Position numbers and translations under genes: made by a program. Shown piece after piece: positions 23,774-35,260 of a stretch of 64,000 bases of DNA (positions are counted from its first letter, which is position 1; each line of letters begins with the position of its first letter). Source of the stretch: Ampullaceana balthica. Taxonomy: Eukaryota; Mollusca; Gastropoda; Lymnaeidae. Where the stretch lies: NCBI GenBank assembly GCA_944989445.1, contig CALYLW010000133.1, forward strand, positions 1,104,829 through 1,168,828, read 5' to 3'. A model generated the notes under the pieces. It made no database searches. It had not been told where the DNA came from and saw only the letters and a program-made list of their open reading frames with translations.

Positions 23774-24112
23774 ACGAGCAACAAAGCCCGTCCAAGGATG
23801 TTCCGCCACCGTTCCGTGGCATGTTGTAACTCCCCTCCAACAGCCATCTCGACCGACATTGCATGTGCATCACGTCAAAAATACTATTCATTATAGTTAA
23901 AATAAATAACTCGTAAAAAACAGAGCTTTTGACTATAAAACCCAACGCGCATAACTCAAAATAAAATCTTGGAAGAAATACTACACCAAAAGTAACTCGT
24001 TTTTAACGTCAGCGTAAATGTGTTCAATATGATTGGCTGTATGAGTCATATGCGTTTAAGAGACCAATAGCTATCGATGACCGGACAGAACATTGACTTT
24101 TATTATATAGGC
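23774..24112 (-). mobile_element. Helitron-like non-autonomous repeat, copy 1
   Basis: One of three dispersed copies (others 45991, 50467). Read on the minus strand it begins (T)CCTATATAATAAAAG and ends with two short hairpins and GGGCTTTGTTGCTCG followed by T. There is no inverted terminal repeat and no target duplication. In copies 2 and 3 the TC start follows an A. These are the hallmarks of Helitron-type insertion between A and T, but the 3' end is not the classical CTRR, so the class is provisional. In this copy the first T is changed. Nested in the hAT element at 23560-28549. Confidence 0.65.
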
Positions 24113-24365
24113 TAGGATTACCAAAATTGGATAAAGAAATCGGCCAAGAAATTTAACATAGATTATTATTTTTTCACTTCGTACCTTACGACAAATATTA
24201 AAATGTTTTGAAATATAACTAGAGCCGAAAATTATGTGTCAAAATTCGTGATGCATAAGCTGATTAAAAATTTTAAGTAAATCGACGCCACATTCATATC
24301 CGTAACTGTCAGGCAAAAATAAACAATATTACATGATGATTTCTGCCATCGGGTGTTAGCGAAAT

Positions 24366-27300
24366 TCGTACACATAACATGCACAACTCGTACACATAAC
24401 ATACACAACTCTAACACATAACATGCACAACTCGTACACATAACATGCACAACTCGTACACATAACATGCACAACTCGTACACATAACATGCACAACTCT
24501 AACACATAAAATGCACAACTGGTACACATAACATGCACAACTCTAACACATAAAATGCACAACTCGTACACATGACATGCACAACTCGTACACATAACAT
24601 GCACAACTCGTACACATGACATGCACAACTCGTACACATAACATGCACAACTCGTACATATGACATGCACAACTCTAACACATAACATGCACAACTCGTA
24701 CACATGACATGCACAACTCGTACACATAACATGCACAACTCGTACACATAACATGCACAACTCTAACACATAACATGCACAACTCTAACACATAACATGC
24801 ACAACTCGTACACATAACATGCACAACTCGTACACATAACATGCACAACTCTAACACATAACATGCACAACTCGTACACATAACATGCACAACTCTAACA
24901 CATAACATGCACAACTCTAACACATAAAATGCACAACTCGTACACATGACATGCACAACTCTAACACATAACATGCACAACTCGTACACATAACATGCAC
25001 AACTCGTACACATAACATGCACAACTCGTACACATAACATGCACAACTCGTACACATAACATGCACAACTCTAACACATAAAATGCACAACTCGTACACA
25101 TGACATGCACAACTCTAACACATAACATGCACAACTCGTACACATAACATGCACAACTCGTACACATAACATGCACAACTCGTACACATAACATGCACAA
25201 CTCTAACACATAACATGCACAACTCGTACACATGACATGCACAACTCTAACACATAACATGCACAACTCGTACACATAACATGCACAACTCTAACACATA
25301 ACATGCACAACTCGTACACATAACATGCACAACTCGTACACATAACATGCACAACTCTAACACATAAAATGCACAACTCGTACACATGACATGCACAACT
25401 CTAACACATAACATGCACAACTCGTACACATAACATGCACAACTCGTACACATAACATGCACAACTCGTACACATAACATGCACAACTCGTACACATAAC
25501 ATGCACAACTCTAACACATAAAATGCACAACTCGTACACATGACATGCACAACTCTAACACATAACATGCACAACTCGTACACATAACATGCACAACTCG
25601 TACACATAACATGCACAACTCGTACACATAACATGCACAACTCTAACACATAACATGCACAACTCGTACACATGACATGCACAACTCTAACACATAACAT
25701 GCACAACTCGTACACATAACATGCACAACTCTAACACATAACATGCACAACTCGTACACATAACATGCACAACTCGTACACATAACATGCACAACTCTAA
25801 CACATAAAATGCACAACTCGTACACATGACATGCACAACTCTAACACATAACATGCACAACTCGTACACATAACATGCACAACTCGTACACATAACATGC
25901 ACAACTCGTACACATAACATGCACAACTCGTACACATAACATGCACAACTCTAACACATAAAATGCACAACTCGTACACATGACATGCACAACTCTAACA
26001 CATAACATGCACAACTCGTACACATAACATGCCCAACTCGTACACATAACATGCACAACTCGTACACATAACATGCACAACTCGTACACATAACATGCAC
26101 AACTCTAACACATAAAATGCACAACTCGTACACATAACATGCACAACTCGTACACATAACATGCACAACTCGTACACATAACATGCACAACTCTAACACA
26201 TAACATGCACAACTCGTACACATGACATGCACAACTCTAACACATAACATGCACAACTCGTACACATAACATGCACAACTCTAACACATAACATGCATAA
26301 CTCGTACACATAACATGCACAACTCGTACACATAACATGCACAACTCTAACACATAAAATGCACAACTCGTACACATGACATGCACAACTCTAACACATA
26401 ACATGCACAACTCGTACACATAACATGCACAACTCGTACACATAACATGCACAACTCGTACACATAACATGCACAACTCGTACACATGACATGCACAACT
26501 CTAACACATAAAATGCACAACTCGTACACATGACATGCACAACTCTAACACATAACATGCACAACTCGTACACATAACATGCACAACTCGTACACATAAC
26601 ATGCACAACTCGTACACATAACATGCACAACTCGTACACATAACATGCACAACTCTAACACATAACATGCACAACTCGTACACATGACATGCACAACTCT
26701 AACACATAACATGCACAACTCGTACACATAACATCCACAACTCTAACACATAACATGCACAACTCGTACACATAACATGCACAACTCGTACACATAACAT
26801 GCACAACTCTAACACATAAAATGCACAACTCGTACACATGACATGCACAACTCTAACACATAACATGCACAACTCGTACACATAACATGCACAACTCGTA
26901 CACATAACATGCACAACTCGTACACATAACATGCACAACTCGTACACATAACATGCACAACTCTAACACATAAAATGCACAACTCGTACACATGACATGC
27001 ACAACTCTAACACATAACATGCACAACTCGTACACATAACATGCACAACTCGTACACATAACATGCACAACTCGTACACATAACATGCACAACTCGTACA
27101 CCTAACATGCACAACTCTAACACATAAAATGCACAACTCGTACACATGACATGCACAACTCGTACACATAACATGCACAACTCGTACACATAACATGCAC
27201 AACTCGTACACATAACATGCACAACTCGTACACATAACATGCACAACTCGTACACATGACATGCACAACTCTAACACATAACATGCACAACTCGTACACA

Positions 27301-28305
27301 TAACATGCACAACTCTAACACATAACATGCACAACTCGTACACATAACATGCACAACTCGTACACATAACATGCACAACTCTAACACATAAAATGCACAA
27401 CTCGTACACATGACATGCACAACTCTAACACATAACATGCACAACTCGTACACATAACATGCACAACTCGTACACATAACATGCACAACTCGTACACATA
27501 ACATGCACAACTCGTACACATAACATGCACAACTCGTACACATGACATGCACAACTCTAACACATAACATGCACAACTCGTACACATAACATGCACAACT
27601 CTAACACATAACATGCACAACTCGTACACATAACATGCACAACTCGTACACATAACATGCACAACTCTAACACATAAAATGCACAACTCGTACACATGAC
27701 ATGCACAACTCTAACACATAACATGCACAACTCGTACACATAACATGCACAACTCGTACACATAACATGCACAACTCGTACACATAACATGCACAACTCT
27801 AACACATAACATGCACAACTCGTACACATGACATGCACAACTCGTACACATAACATGCACAACTCGTACACATAACATGCACAACTCGTACACATAACAT
27901 GCACAACTCTAACACATAAAATGCACAACTCGTACACATGACATGCACAACTCTAACACATAACATGCACAACTCGTACACATAACATGCACAACTCGTA
28001 CACATAACATGCACAACTCGTACACATAACATGCACAACTCTAACACATAACATGCACAACTCGTACACATGACATGCACAACTCGTACACATAACATGC
28101 ACAACTCGTACACATAACATGCACAACTCGTACACATAACATGCACAACTCGTACACATAACATGCACAACTCGTACACATAACATGCACAACTCTAACA
28201 CATAACATGCACAACTCGTACACATGACATGCACAACTCGTACACATAACATGCACAACTCGTACACATAACATGCACAACTCGTACACATAACATGCAC
28301 AACTC
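24366..28305. repeat. 22-bp satellite array with 440-bp higher-order repeat
   Basis: About 179 copies of a 22-bp unit containing CACAACTCGTACACATAACA. The two main forms are ACTCGTACAC and ACTCTAACAC, with minor forms ACATGACATG and ACATAAAATG. The pattern of variants repeats every 440 bp (20 units): the stretch 24961-25275 is repeated at 25401-25715, and 25203-25385 at 25643-25825. All minus frames are open as MYELCMLCVRVVHVMCTSCA-type repeats, which is an artefact of a 22-residue period. It lies wholly inside the hAT element. Confidence 0.98.
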
Positions 28306-28557
28306 CTCGGACTTTTGTAACAAAAAAATCCACGTTGTTAAGCAATAAAAACGTCATCGATTGTTACTATTATTTGCCGTATTTTGTACTTAAAGCATGG
28401 CAGCGCTTAATGTTGCTTGTCTTATAAATATAACGTCGTCGTTACAGAAAAAATCCACGCGTCAATAAAATATTTCAGATGATACCGCGGGCAGTAAAAT
28501 TGAAATGCTGGCCTCATTTTGCCCGCGGTCCGGACTTTGGACACCCCTGGTTTAAAG

Positions 28558-28890
28558 GTACGCTGATAAAACACTACGTTAGTTTGTAACATAGGTGCCA
28601 CTGAAGGAGAAGAAATATAATTTATTGAAGGGGATGGTGAGGACAAACTACATTTAATTTGTAACACAGGATGACCTGAATAAAAGAAAGACTATTTCTT
28701 TAACGGCACGGTGACAATAAAACGACGATCATGTGTGACATAAGGTGCTGCTAGTAAACACAGAGGGAATCTGTTGAAGAGGGTGTGGATCATAAAACTA
28801 CGAACGTTTGAAGCAGGTGGTGGTGTAGGTAAAAGGTAATACATTAGTTGGACAGATTGAGTTAAAGGAGGACAAAAACACAGTATTTCA
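28558..28890. repeat. Very degenerate ~85-100 bp tandem repeat
   Basis: Four diverged copies built on GGTG..GACAATAAAACTACG, followed by TTTGTGACATAGGTGCTGC-like sequence. Weak; alignment by self-comparison is needed. Confidence 0.35.
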
Positions 28891-30369
28891 GCGTCGCGTT
28901 TTCATTTGACAACGTCTCATCTTCAACCAGGCGTCACTAAAACATTGTGTACACGTGACATAGTGCGTACTCGTGTATTCTGTCTTTGAATGCTCACGAC
29001 TTGAAATGTCGAGAACGTGGGATCAAATGGCAGTACCTGGCCACGTGACCGCCTGTGGAAGCAGGTGGTTGAGTCGTAGGGAATGTGATCAATCGATAGA
29101 AGCGACTGACTGTCCGCCTGCTTGTGGCTTGTTTGTGTACGCGAGTTGTTTGTGTACATTTAGTCTGTTGACTTTTGGGGCGACACGCGTGCAGGATTTT
29201 CCATGACATGTTCACTTTATGGTCAGTCTCGGATATTAGGGCAAGGCGGTGTTTAAGGCTGGGCGATATCCTCCTATGTTGGGTCAAAAGCGTGATGGTC
29301 AGTACATTGTAAACTTGTGAAAACTCGTCATGGGTCAAACCTACTTTAAGATGCCGTATGTCCGACCCGAGGTTCTCGATCATTTGTCTTGACCGCCTTT
29401 TCTTATTATGTAACATGTCGGCGGTTAGTAATTGCGCGAGCAGTGTAAAAACACTTTGTGCTCTTCCAATGATGAGTCTTGTCATTGGCGTACGTAAGCG
29501 TTGTCTGGACGCCCGCCCCCCCCTCACTCAAATTATGCAGATAAGTCTTGGGCTGGCATTTGAGCGGCAACCACCCACGCGCGGGTAAATGACGCATTCA
29601 GTCCATACCTACGTATTACTAGCTGTTACGACCTACGACATTTTTTTTAAAAAGTACGACACCTGATGAGACAATGATGGTGAGACCAGTGCGGTGGTTA
29701 CAGTAATCAATACTCGCATACATTGAAACGCCAATGAACCCGGTTCGCCCACACGTCCTTATTGCCAAATAATTCTTCTACTGTTATTGTTAGGACATTG
29801 GACTAAGCCCTTCACGCAACTGATAATGTTTCGGGCTGGTCTCAATCGGCGAAGAGTTAAACATGCGGGTTGATAGTCAGACAAGTGTTCAACAGACCGT
29901 AACAGTGGGATCATTTGTTTGAGAACAAGCCAGCTCTCTGGTAAGGTCGCGCGCGGCTCCCCCCCTTGTGTTTAGTAGATATGCCCGATGTTGAATGGGA
30001 TCTATTGTCAAACCGAGGCTGGCCGCGTGATGATGATGATGACCGCATTGTACCCTGTTAATGTAACAATTCATTTGTGTGTGCGTGTGCTTATTTTTAC
30101 GGGAGATAATTCAGCCGTGATGATGACTGGGGATGAAGAGGTACTTAGAAAGAGGTACTTGTCGGCCATGTCTTGATGAGGGCTCAAGTGTATGATCATG
30201 TAAGTAGGCTGTTAGCTCAGCGTCCTTCCGCGCGGCATTTTTCACCTCACCGTTTTTGTAACACAAAGTGGAAGTTCAGTCTGGATGATGACCTCCACAT
30301 GTTTAATAAATTAACACTAGTTGTCTGAGAGCTACTGGTCTAACAATAATATCGTTAGTTGTCTTTCTC
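28891..30369. other. Unique sequence, no gene assigned
   Basis: Single-copy DNA of mixed composition. The longest open frame (28994-29527, minus) starts with GTG, overlaps other frames and has no recognisable domain, so I do not call it a gene. Confidence 0.5.
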
Positions 30370-31440
30370 AAAGCCATAGGGTTGACAGTTTGAAAGCTAT
30401 AGTGTTGACAGTTTGAGAGCTATAGTGTTGACAGTTTGAAAGCTATAGTGTTGACAGTTTGAAAGCTATAGGGTTGACAGTTTGAGAGCTATAGTGTTGA
30501 CAGTTTGAGAGCTATAGTGTTGACAGTTTGAGAGCTATAGTGTTGACAGTGTGAGAGCTATAGTGTTGACAGTTTGAGAGCTATAGTGTTGACATTGAAA
30601 TCTTTTGTTGTCAGTTTGAAAGCTATAGTGTTGACAGTTTGAAAGCTATAGTGTTGACAGTTTGAATGCTATAGTGCTGACATTGAAATCTTTTGTTGTC
30701 AGTTTGAAAGCTATAGTGTTGACAGTTTGAAAGCTATAGTGTTGACAATTTGAATGCTATAGTGTTGATATTGAAATCTTTTGTTGTCAGTTTGAAAGCT
30801 ATAGTGTTTACAGTTTGAAAGCTATAGTGTTTACAGTTTGAAAGCTATAGTGTTTACAGTTTGAAAGCTATAGTGTTTAAAGTTTGAAAGCTATAGTGTT
30901 GACATTGATAAATTTAGTTTTAAATCTGAAAGCAATAGTGTTGACGTTAATATCTTCAGTTGCTAGTCTGAACGCTATATTGTTGACTCTGATAATTTAG
31001 TTGCTAGTCTGAAAGCTATATTGTTGACACTGATATCTTTAGTTGCTAGTCTGAAAGCTATATTGTTGACTCTGATAATTTAGTTGCTAGTCTGAAAGCT
31101 ATATTGTTGACACTGATATCTTTAGTTGCTAGTCTGAAAGCTATATTGTTGACACTGATATCTTTAGTTGCTAGTCTGAAAGCTATATTGTTGACACTGT
31201 TAATTTAGTTGCTAGTCTGAAAGCTATATTGTTGACACTGATATCTTTAGTTGCTAGTCTGAAAGCTATATTGTTGACACTGATATCTTTAGTTGCTAGT
31301 CTCAAAGCTATATTGTTGACACTGATATCTTTAGTTGCTATTCTGAAAGCTATATTGTTGACACGGATATCTTTAGTTGCTGTCTGAAAGCTATGTTGTT
31401 GACACTGATATCTTTAGTGGTTAGTCTGGAAGCTGTATTG
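30370..31440. repeat. Composite 23-bp to 42-bp array
   Basis: The left half (30370-30600) is a 23-bp unit, GACAGTTTGAGAGCTATAG plus TGTT. The middle (30600-30950) mixes that unit with insertions of ATTGAAATCTTTTGTTGTC. The right part is a 40/42-bp unit with GATATCTTTAGTTGCTAGTC and TGAAAGCTATATTGTTGAC. The longer unit looks like the 23-mer plus a 17-19 bp addition, a visible step in repeat-unit evolution. Confidence 0.9.
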
Positions 31441-31837
31441 CTTTTAATCTTTAAACTTTTGTGGCCATCTATTTATATTTACATACAAATTTTCGGTTTA
31501 ATCAATAATACAGCAGTCTATAAGCTGGTCACATTTTCTCTATCAATTAGATTAATTGATTTTTGCTTTTAAATTGATAACGCAAAGTTTGCTTTCCATT
31601 CCGTGTGCGCCTGAATTAATCTCTCCTTGTTTTGAAAGTTCACAACACACGATCGAGTTCTCGCCCCTTCCAACTTGATATGTAGTATGTGCGTCGCCAT
31701 GTCTGTAGCGGGAACATGTGTTTGACAGCGAATCTGCCACCACTTTGATGGGCGAGAATCAACCATATTCGAGCTGATCTCGTGTAACTGATGACTTTGA
31801 CAGTATGTTTACACAACATGTTTTCGTAAAATTTCAG
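31441..31837. other. Unique spacer
   Basis: Single-copy sequence between two arrays. No gene. Confidence 0.5.
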
Positions 31838-32234
31838 ATTGGGAAAGATGAAGTTTAGTTTGGATTGTTAATTGGGAAAGATGAAGTTTAGTTTGGATTG
31901 TTGATTGGGAAAGATGAAGTTTAGTTTGGATTGTTGATTGGGAAAGATGAAGTTTAGTTTGGATTGTTGATTGGGAAAGATGAAGTTTAGTTTGGATTGT
32001 TGATTGGGAGAGATGAAGTTTAGTTTGGATTGTTGATTGGGAAAGATGAAGTTTAGTTTGGATTGTTGATTGGGAAAGATGAAGTTTAGTTTGGATTGTT
32101 AATTGGGAAAGATGAAGTTTAGTTTGGATTGTTGATTGGGAAAGATGAAGTTTAGTTTGGATTGTTGATTTGGAAAGATGAAGTTTAGTTTGGATTGTTG
32201 ACTGGGAAAGATGAAGTTTAGTTTGGATTGTTAA
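31838..32234. repeat. 33-bp minisatellite array
   Basis: About 12 copies of a 33-bp unit containing GGGAAAGATGAAGTTTAGTT then TGGATTGTTGATT. On the minus strand this gives 11-residue repeats (IQTKLHLSQST). A small hAT MITE is inserted at the right edge, directly in the ATTGTTAA part of the unit. A closely similar sequence recurs at 34225-34510. Confidence 0.96.
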
Positions 32235-32304
32235 CAGAGGCGTCACTAAGGTTGGTGTCACCCGGGGCGGCCCGCCCCCACCGCACCCCCTAGTGACGCC
32301 ACTG
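32235..32304. mobile_element. Miniature hAT MITE, 70 bp
   Basis: Inverted termini CAGAGGCGTCACTA and TAGTGACGCCACTG (13 of 14 pairs) with a perfect 8-bp target duplication ATTGTTAA at 32227-32234 and 32305-32312. The GC-rich core is CCCGGGGCGGCCCGCC. It is close to the smallest size possible for a MITE and could fold into a hairpin. A decayed relative is at 55836-55877. Confidence 0.88.
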
Positions 32305-32312
32305 ATTGTTAA

Positions 32313-33359
32313 TTATAAATTTGGAAAGGTGAAGTCAACGACAGGCGTTTCCATGCCTGTCGGCCAGTCATTTTACTGGCATCCCTGATCAGTTTATTTA
32401 ATCAATGCTTTATTTAATCAATCAATGTTTCTATCTGTATTTTATTCATCAATTGCAACAAATGGGCTAAAACCAAAGAGAATACAGCTAATTTCAACTT
32501 TCAGTGGTCCAAATGCTCGAGCTCCCAAAATTATTTATAAAAAATACAATCAAATTAAATTAATAACAGAAACACTGGATTTAAGTTCATATTAATTGAC
32601 AATCACACAGAAACCTGCAAACGTATTAGTCGTGTGACAATCATAATTTTTCCTAGATCTCTCGTACTTGTGTATAGTTTTAAGTAACGTGCTCGAACTT
32701 CTGAAACTGGGGTGGCCAATCTTTTGCCTCTCTGAGATCCATAAGAGGTTAAAGTTAGCCTCCAGCTTCTTTTTTAAATCTCCTGAATAAGGGATTCCTC
32801 AGTGGTGCGGTGGTTTATGAAGGAGACATGACGTCACCACTGTACTTAGTTGTGGCAGGTTAGTTTAACTATCGACAACGCCAGTAAACATATGGAGCGG
32901 TGACCCCATGAACCTTGTAATGGCCACACCTACCTCTCAATGGCCAGTTTGATGGTCAACTTTGGGCTACACGCCATGTCTACCAACAGCAATGGTCAGC
33001 CAAATGATAGCCTTAAAACTTCGTGGCATGTAGCACCCACCCCCACCACCCATCCCGCAAAGGTCATTTCAATTCTCGCCCTTTGACCATACGTGTAACC
33101 AACCCAGTGGCCGCCCGTTGGTTTAAATAACGTCTAGTGTAACATGAGTTAACTAACGGGGCCGAGTTTTGGAACCCCGTCTTAATTGAACGATCTCCCA
33201 GACCCTAGGCCTCCCGGGATTAAGTCAATCTGTTTATCTTATCAAATCCGCAATAATCCGTGACTAGTTCGCAACCCCTCGTCCCTCCCCTGGGGCCCAT
33301 GGAGCAAAATGAAGCCAATTATGAGCCACTAATCTCTGTGGACAACTTTCTCACGCGAC
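32313..33359. other. Unique sequence
   Basis: Single-copy. Contains a perfect TGACGTCA at 32829-32836, but no associated exon can be shown. Confidence 0.5.
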
Positions 33360-33650
33360 CGTAATTGTCTGCGTATCGATCTTCGGGATTTAGCCACTTT
33401 TTACCTCCGAGAGGGTGGGCGATACTTCGGGCTTCTGCGATACCCGCGCGCCTAGACGATATCCCCGAGCCTGGTCGATACCCACTGAACCCGTGTGAAT
33501 TCTTTTGTGGCCAGGACAAGCAAAACGCCCCTGAGCTCGGGCGATGCCTCTTGAGCCTTAACGATACTTATTGATGTCCGGGCGATACCATTTAAGACAG
33601 GGCGGTAGTCGCAGAGGCCGGGGCGGTACCCCTGCAGGCTTGAAGATTGC
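33360..33650. repeat. Degenerate ~26-bp tandem repeat
   Basis: The motif GGGCGATACC or GTCGATACCC recurs about ten times with CCTGAGCC-like spacers between 33410 and 33640. It is GC-rich and strongly diverged. Overlapping short frames on both strands are not supported as genes. Confidence 0.5.
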
Positions 33651-34224
33651 TGACCGTTGTTGATCCAGAGAATTTTTTAACAATAATATTATTTAAAAAA
33701 CCTTTTCAACGTAAGTGAAATGCGTCTAAATGACAGCAAGTTGAACAGAAACACTAAAAGACGGTCTAATTCTCTTAAAATTCACCCTTGATTTTTTCTT
33801 AGTAGTATCAAAATGGGTGGGTATTCGGAAAATGTGAGGAAATCCTAGAACAGGTCGATTCCCGCCCCCTCTGTCCCGCATCCACCCCCCCCCCAACTGC
33901 CTCTTCTCGGCGCTGCTCGACTGGGAGTGGTTTATTCCCCTACTGGGAGTCGCCACTCCCCTGTGTGAGTTTAACGGAAGGAAAATAATTAAATAATCGA
34001 TTAACACGTCAATCTGTATTCGCCACGAATTTTTAAAAAAATGGGTTTTACTTTTATAGGGTTGTAGTGGCAGCAAGGGGCTTGGAGTGGGGGGGGGATC
34101 CATATTCCATGCTAGGAAAACACGACCTGGAGCAGAGTTTGAGAAATTGATGGAGGTGGGGGGGGGGTTTGGGGTGGTAGTTTAATTGTGGCCTGAATTG
34201 TTACTCTGTAGATTTCAGAAAGGG
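33651..34224. other. Unique sequence with G/C runs
   Basis: An ATG-led minus frame at 34103-33726 (125 codons) crosses homopolymer-rich sequence. It has no recognisable domain and I treat it as chance. A G-rich tract lies at 34155-34177. Confidence 0.45.
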
Positions 34225-34510
34225 GAGTAGTTGAAGTGTGGTTTGGATTGTTACATTATAAATTAGGAAAGATGAAGTTTAGTTTGGATTGTTACATTAA
34301 AGATGTCGGAAGGGAGTTAGTTGAATTGTGGTTTGGATTGTTACATTATAAATTAGGAAAGATGAAGTTTAGTTTGGATTGTTACATTAAAGATGTCGGA
34401 AGGGAGGTTGTTGAAGTGTGGTTCGAAATTGAATTGTTACATCAGAGATGTGGCAAGATGAAGGTTGGTTTGAATGGTTACATTATTGGATACGGCAAGG
34501 TCGTGGTAAT
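34225..34510. repeat. ~88-bp tandem repeat related to the 33-bp array
   Basis: Two and a half copies of a unit with GTGGTTTGGATTGTTACATT, ATAAATTAGGAAAGATGAAG and CATTAAAGATGTCGGAAGG. It contains a 29-base stretch also found in every unit of the 31838-32234 array (GGAAAGATGAAG... to ...GGATTGTTA). A 92-codon plus frame across it is probably a by-product. Confidence 0.8.
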
Positions 34511-34960
34511 GTAAGGCCCTTCGGATGTAAGGACTTTGTAAAGTAAGGTCCTTCTGATGTGAGTTCCTTGTAATTTAAGGCCCTCCTGATGTAAGGTCGT
34601 GGTAATGTAGGGCCCTCCTGACGTAAAGCCATGCAGATGTAAGCATGTAATGCAGCCCATATGTTACTCCGGTGATATGAAGCAAGAAAATCCCATTTTC
34701 CCGAGGGTTGAGAGATAGCACGGGTATGATACAAGGAATCAAACAAGATCGATGTCTCTCACCACTTCCCTCCCCTCCTGTGTTCACAGTTTTCGTCTGC
34801 CAGCGGTCTGTGAGACCGGGCCTGGATTATCGAATCTTGCAGTAGCTTAGGAAGGGCGCAAGTTGACTGTGTTTTTAAGATCGACGCACGTGCCTGGTCG
34901 GGTCTGGGCAGACGTTTGACGTATAGTTAGTTAGCCGCAGTGGAGGAATTCAGGTGCTGT
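34511..34960. other. Unique sequence with short direct repeats
   Basis: Contains four or five diverged copies of GATGTAAGGTCGTGGTAATG at 34490-34640. No gene. Confidence 0.5.
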
Positions 34961-35260
34961 CAACTTAATTGTGGCCTTCAACTAACAAGGACATTTGCAT
35001 GATTGTGTTAGGAACTTAACTTGGTCTTTTTTCTATTAAGAGCATTAGTTAAATTGTGCTGAGAAATTATTTCGTCTTTGGCTAAAGAGAGTTTATCCTA
35101 ATTGTGCTGGGAACTTAATTTGGTCGTTACCCAATAAGGATATATCCTTACTTGTGTTTTAAAATTAATTTAGCCTCTCCCTGTTGATGACATTCAGATG
35201 CATGTGTTTTGAACTTAATTTGGTGCATTCAGTTATTAAGGGCATGTCCTTGACAGTGCT
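34960..35260. repeat. Degenerate ~62-bp tandem repeat
   Basis: About five diverged copies with TTGTGCTGGGAACTTAATTT, GGTC and AATAAGGACAT. An old array. Confidence 0.5.

Larger units (their letters stand above)
23560..28549. mobile_element. hAT-type element carrying a 3.9-kb satellite
   Basis: The left terminus CAAGGGTGTCCAAGCTTG and the complement of the right terminus (CAGGGGTGTCCAAAGTCC) are inverted repeats. They are flanked by GTTTAAGG at 23552-23559 and GTTTAAAG at 28550-28557, an 8-bp target duplication with one mismatch. About 80% of the interior is the 22-bp array (24366-28305). The remainder is 23560-24365, which contains a nested Helitron-like repeat, and 28306-28549. The internal sub-terminal CCCGCGG.. 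sequences are typical of this kind of hAT. No transposase is seen, so it is non-autonomous. Confidence 0.75.

Noticed and set aside
24356..28357. Many minus-strand frames encoding Cys-rich MYELCMLCVRVV repeats
   Set aside because: All frames of the 22-bp unit are open and the frames overlap one another every few units. They begin wherever an ATG falls in the repeat. They are shadows of the satellite.
28994..29527. 177-codon minus frame in single-copy DNA
   Set aside because: Starts with GTG, overlaps other chance frames in both directions, has no recognisable domain and no splice context.
33726..34103. 125-codon ATG-led minus frame
   Set aside because: Runs through C/G homopolymers and has no domain similarity that I can see. 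Its length is within chance for this region.
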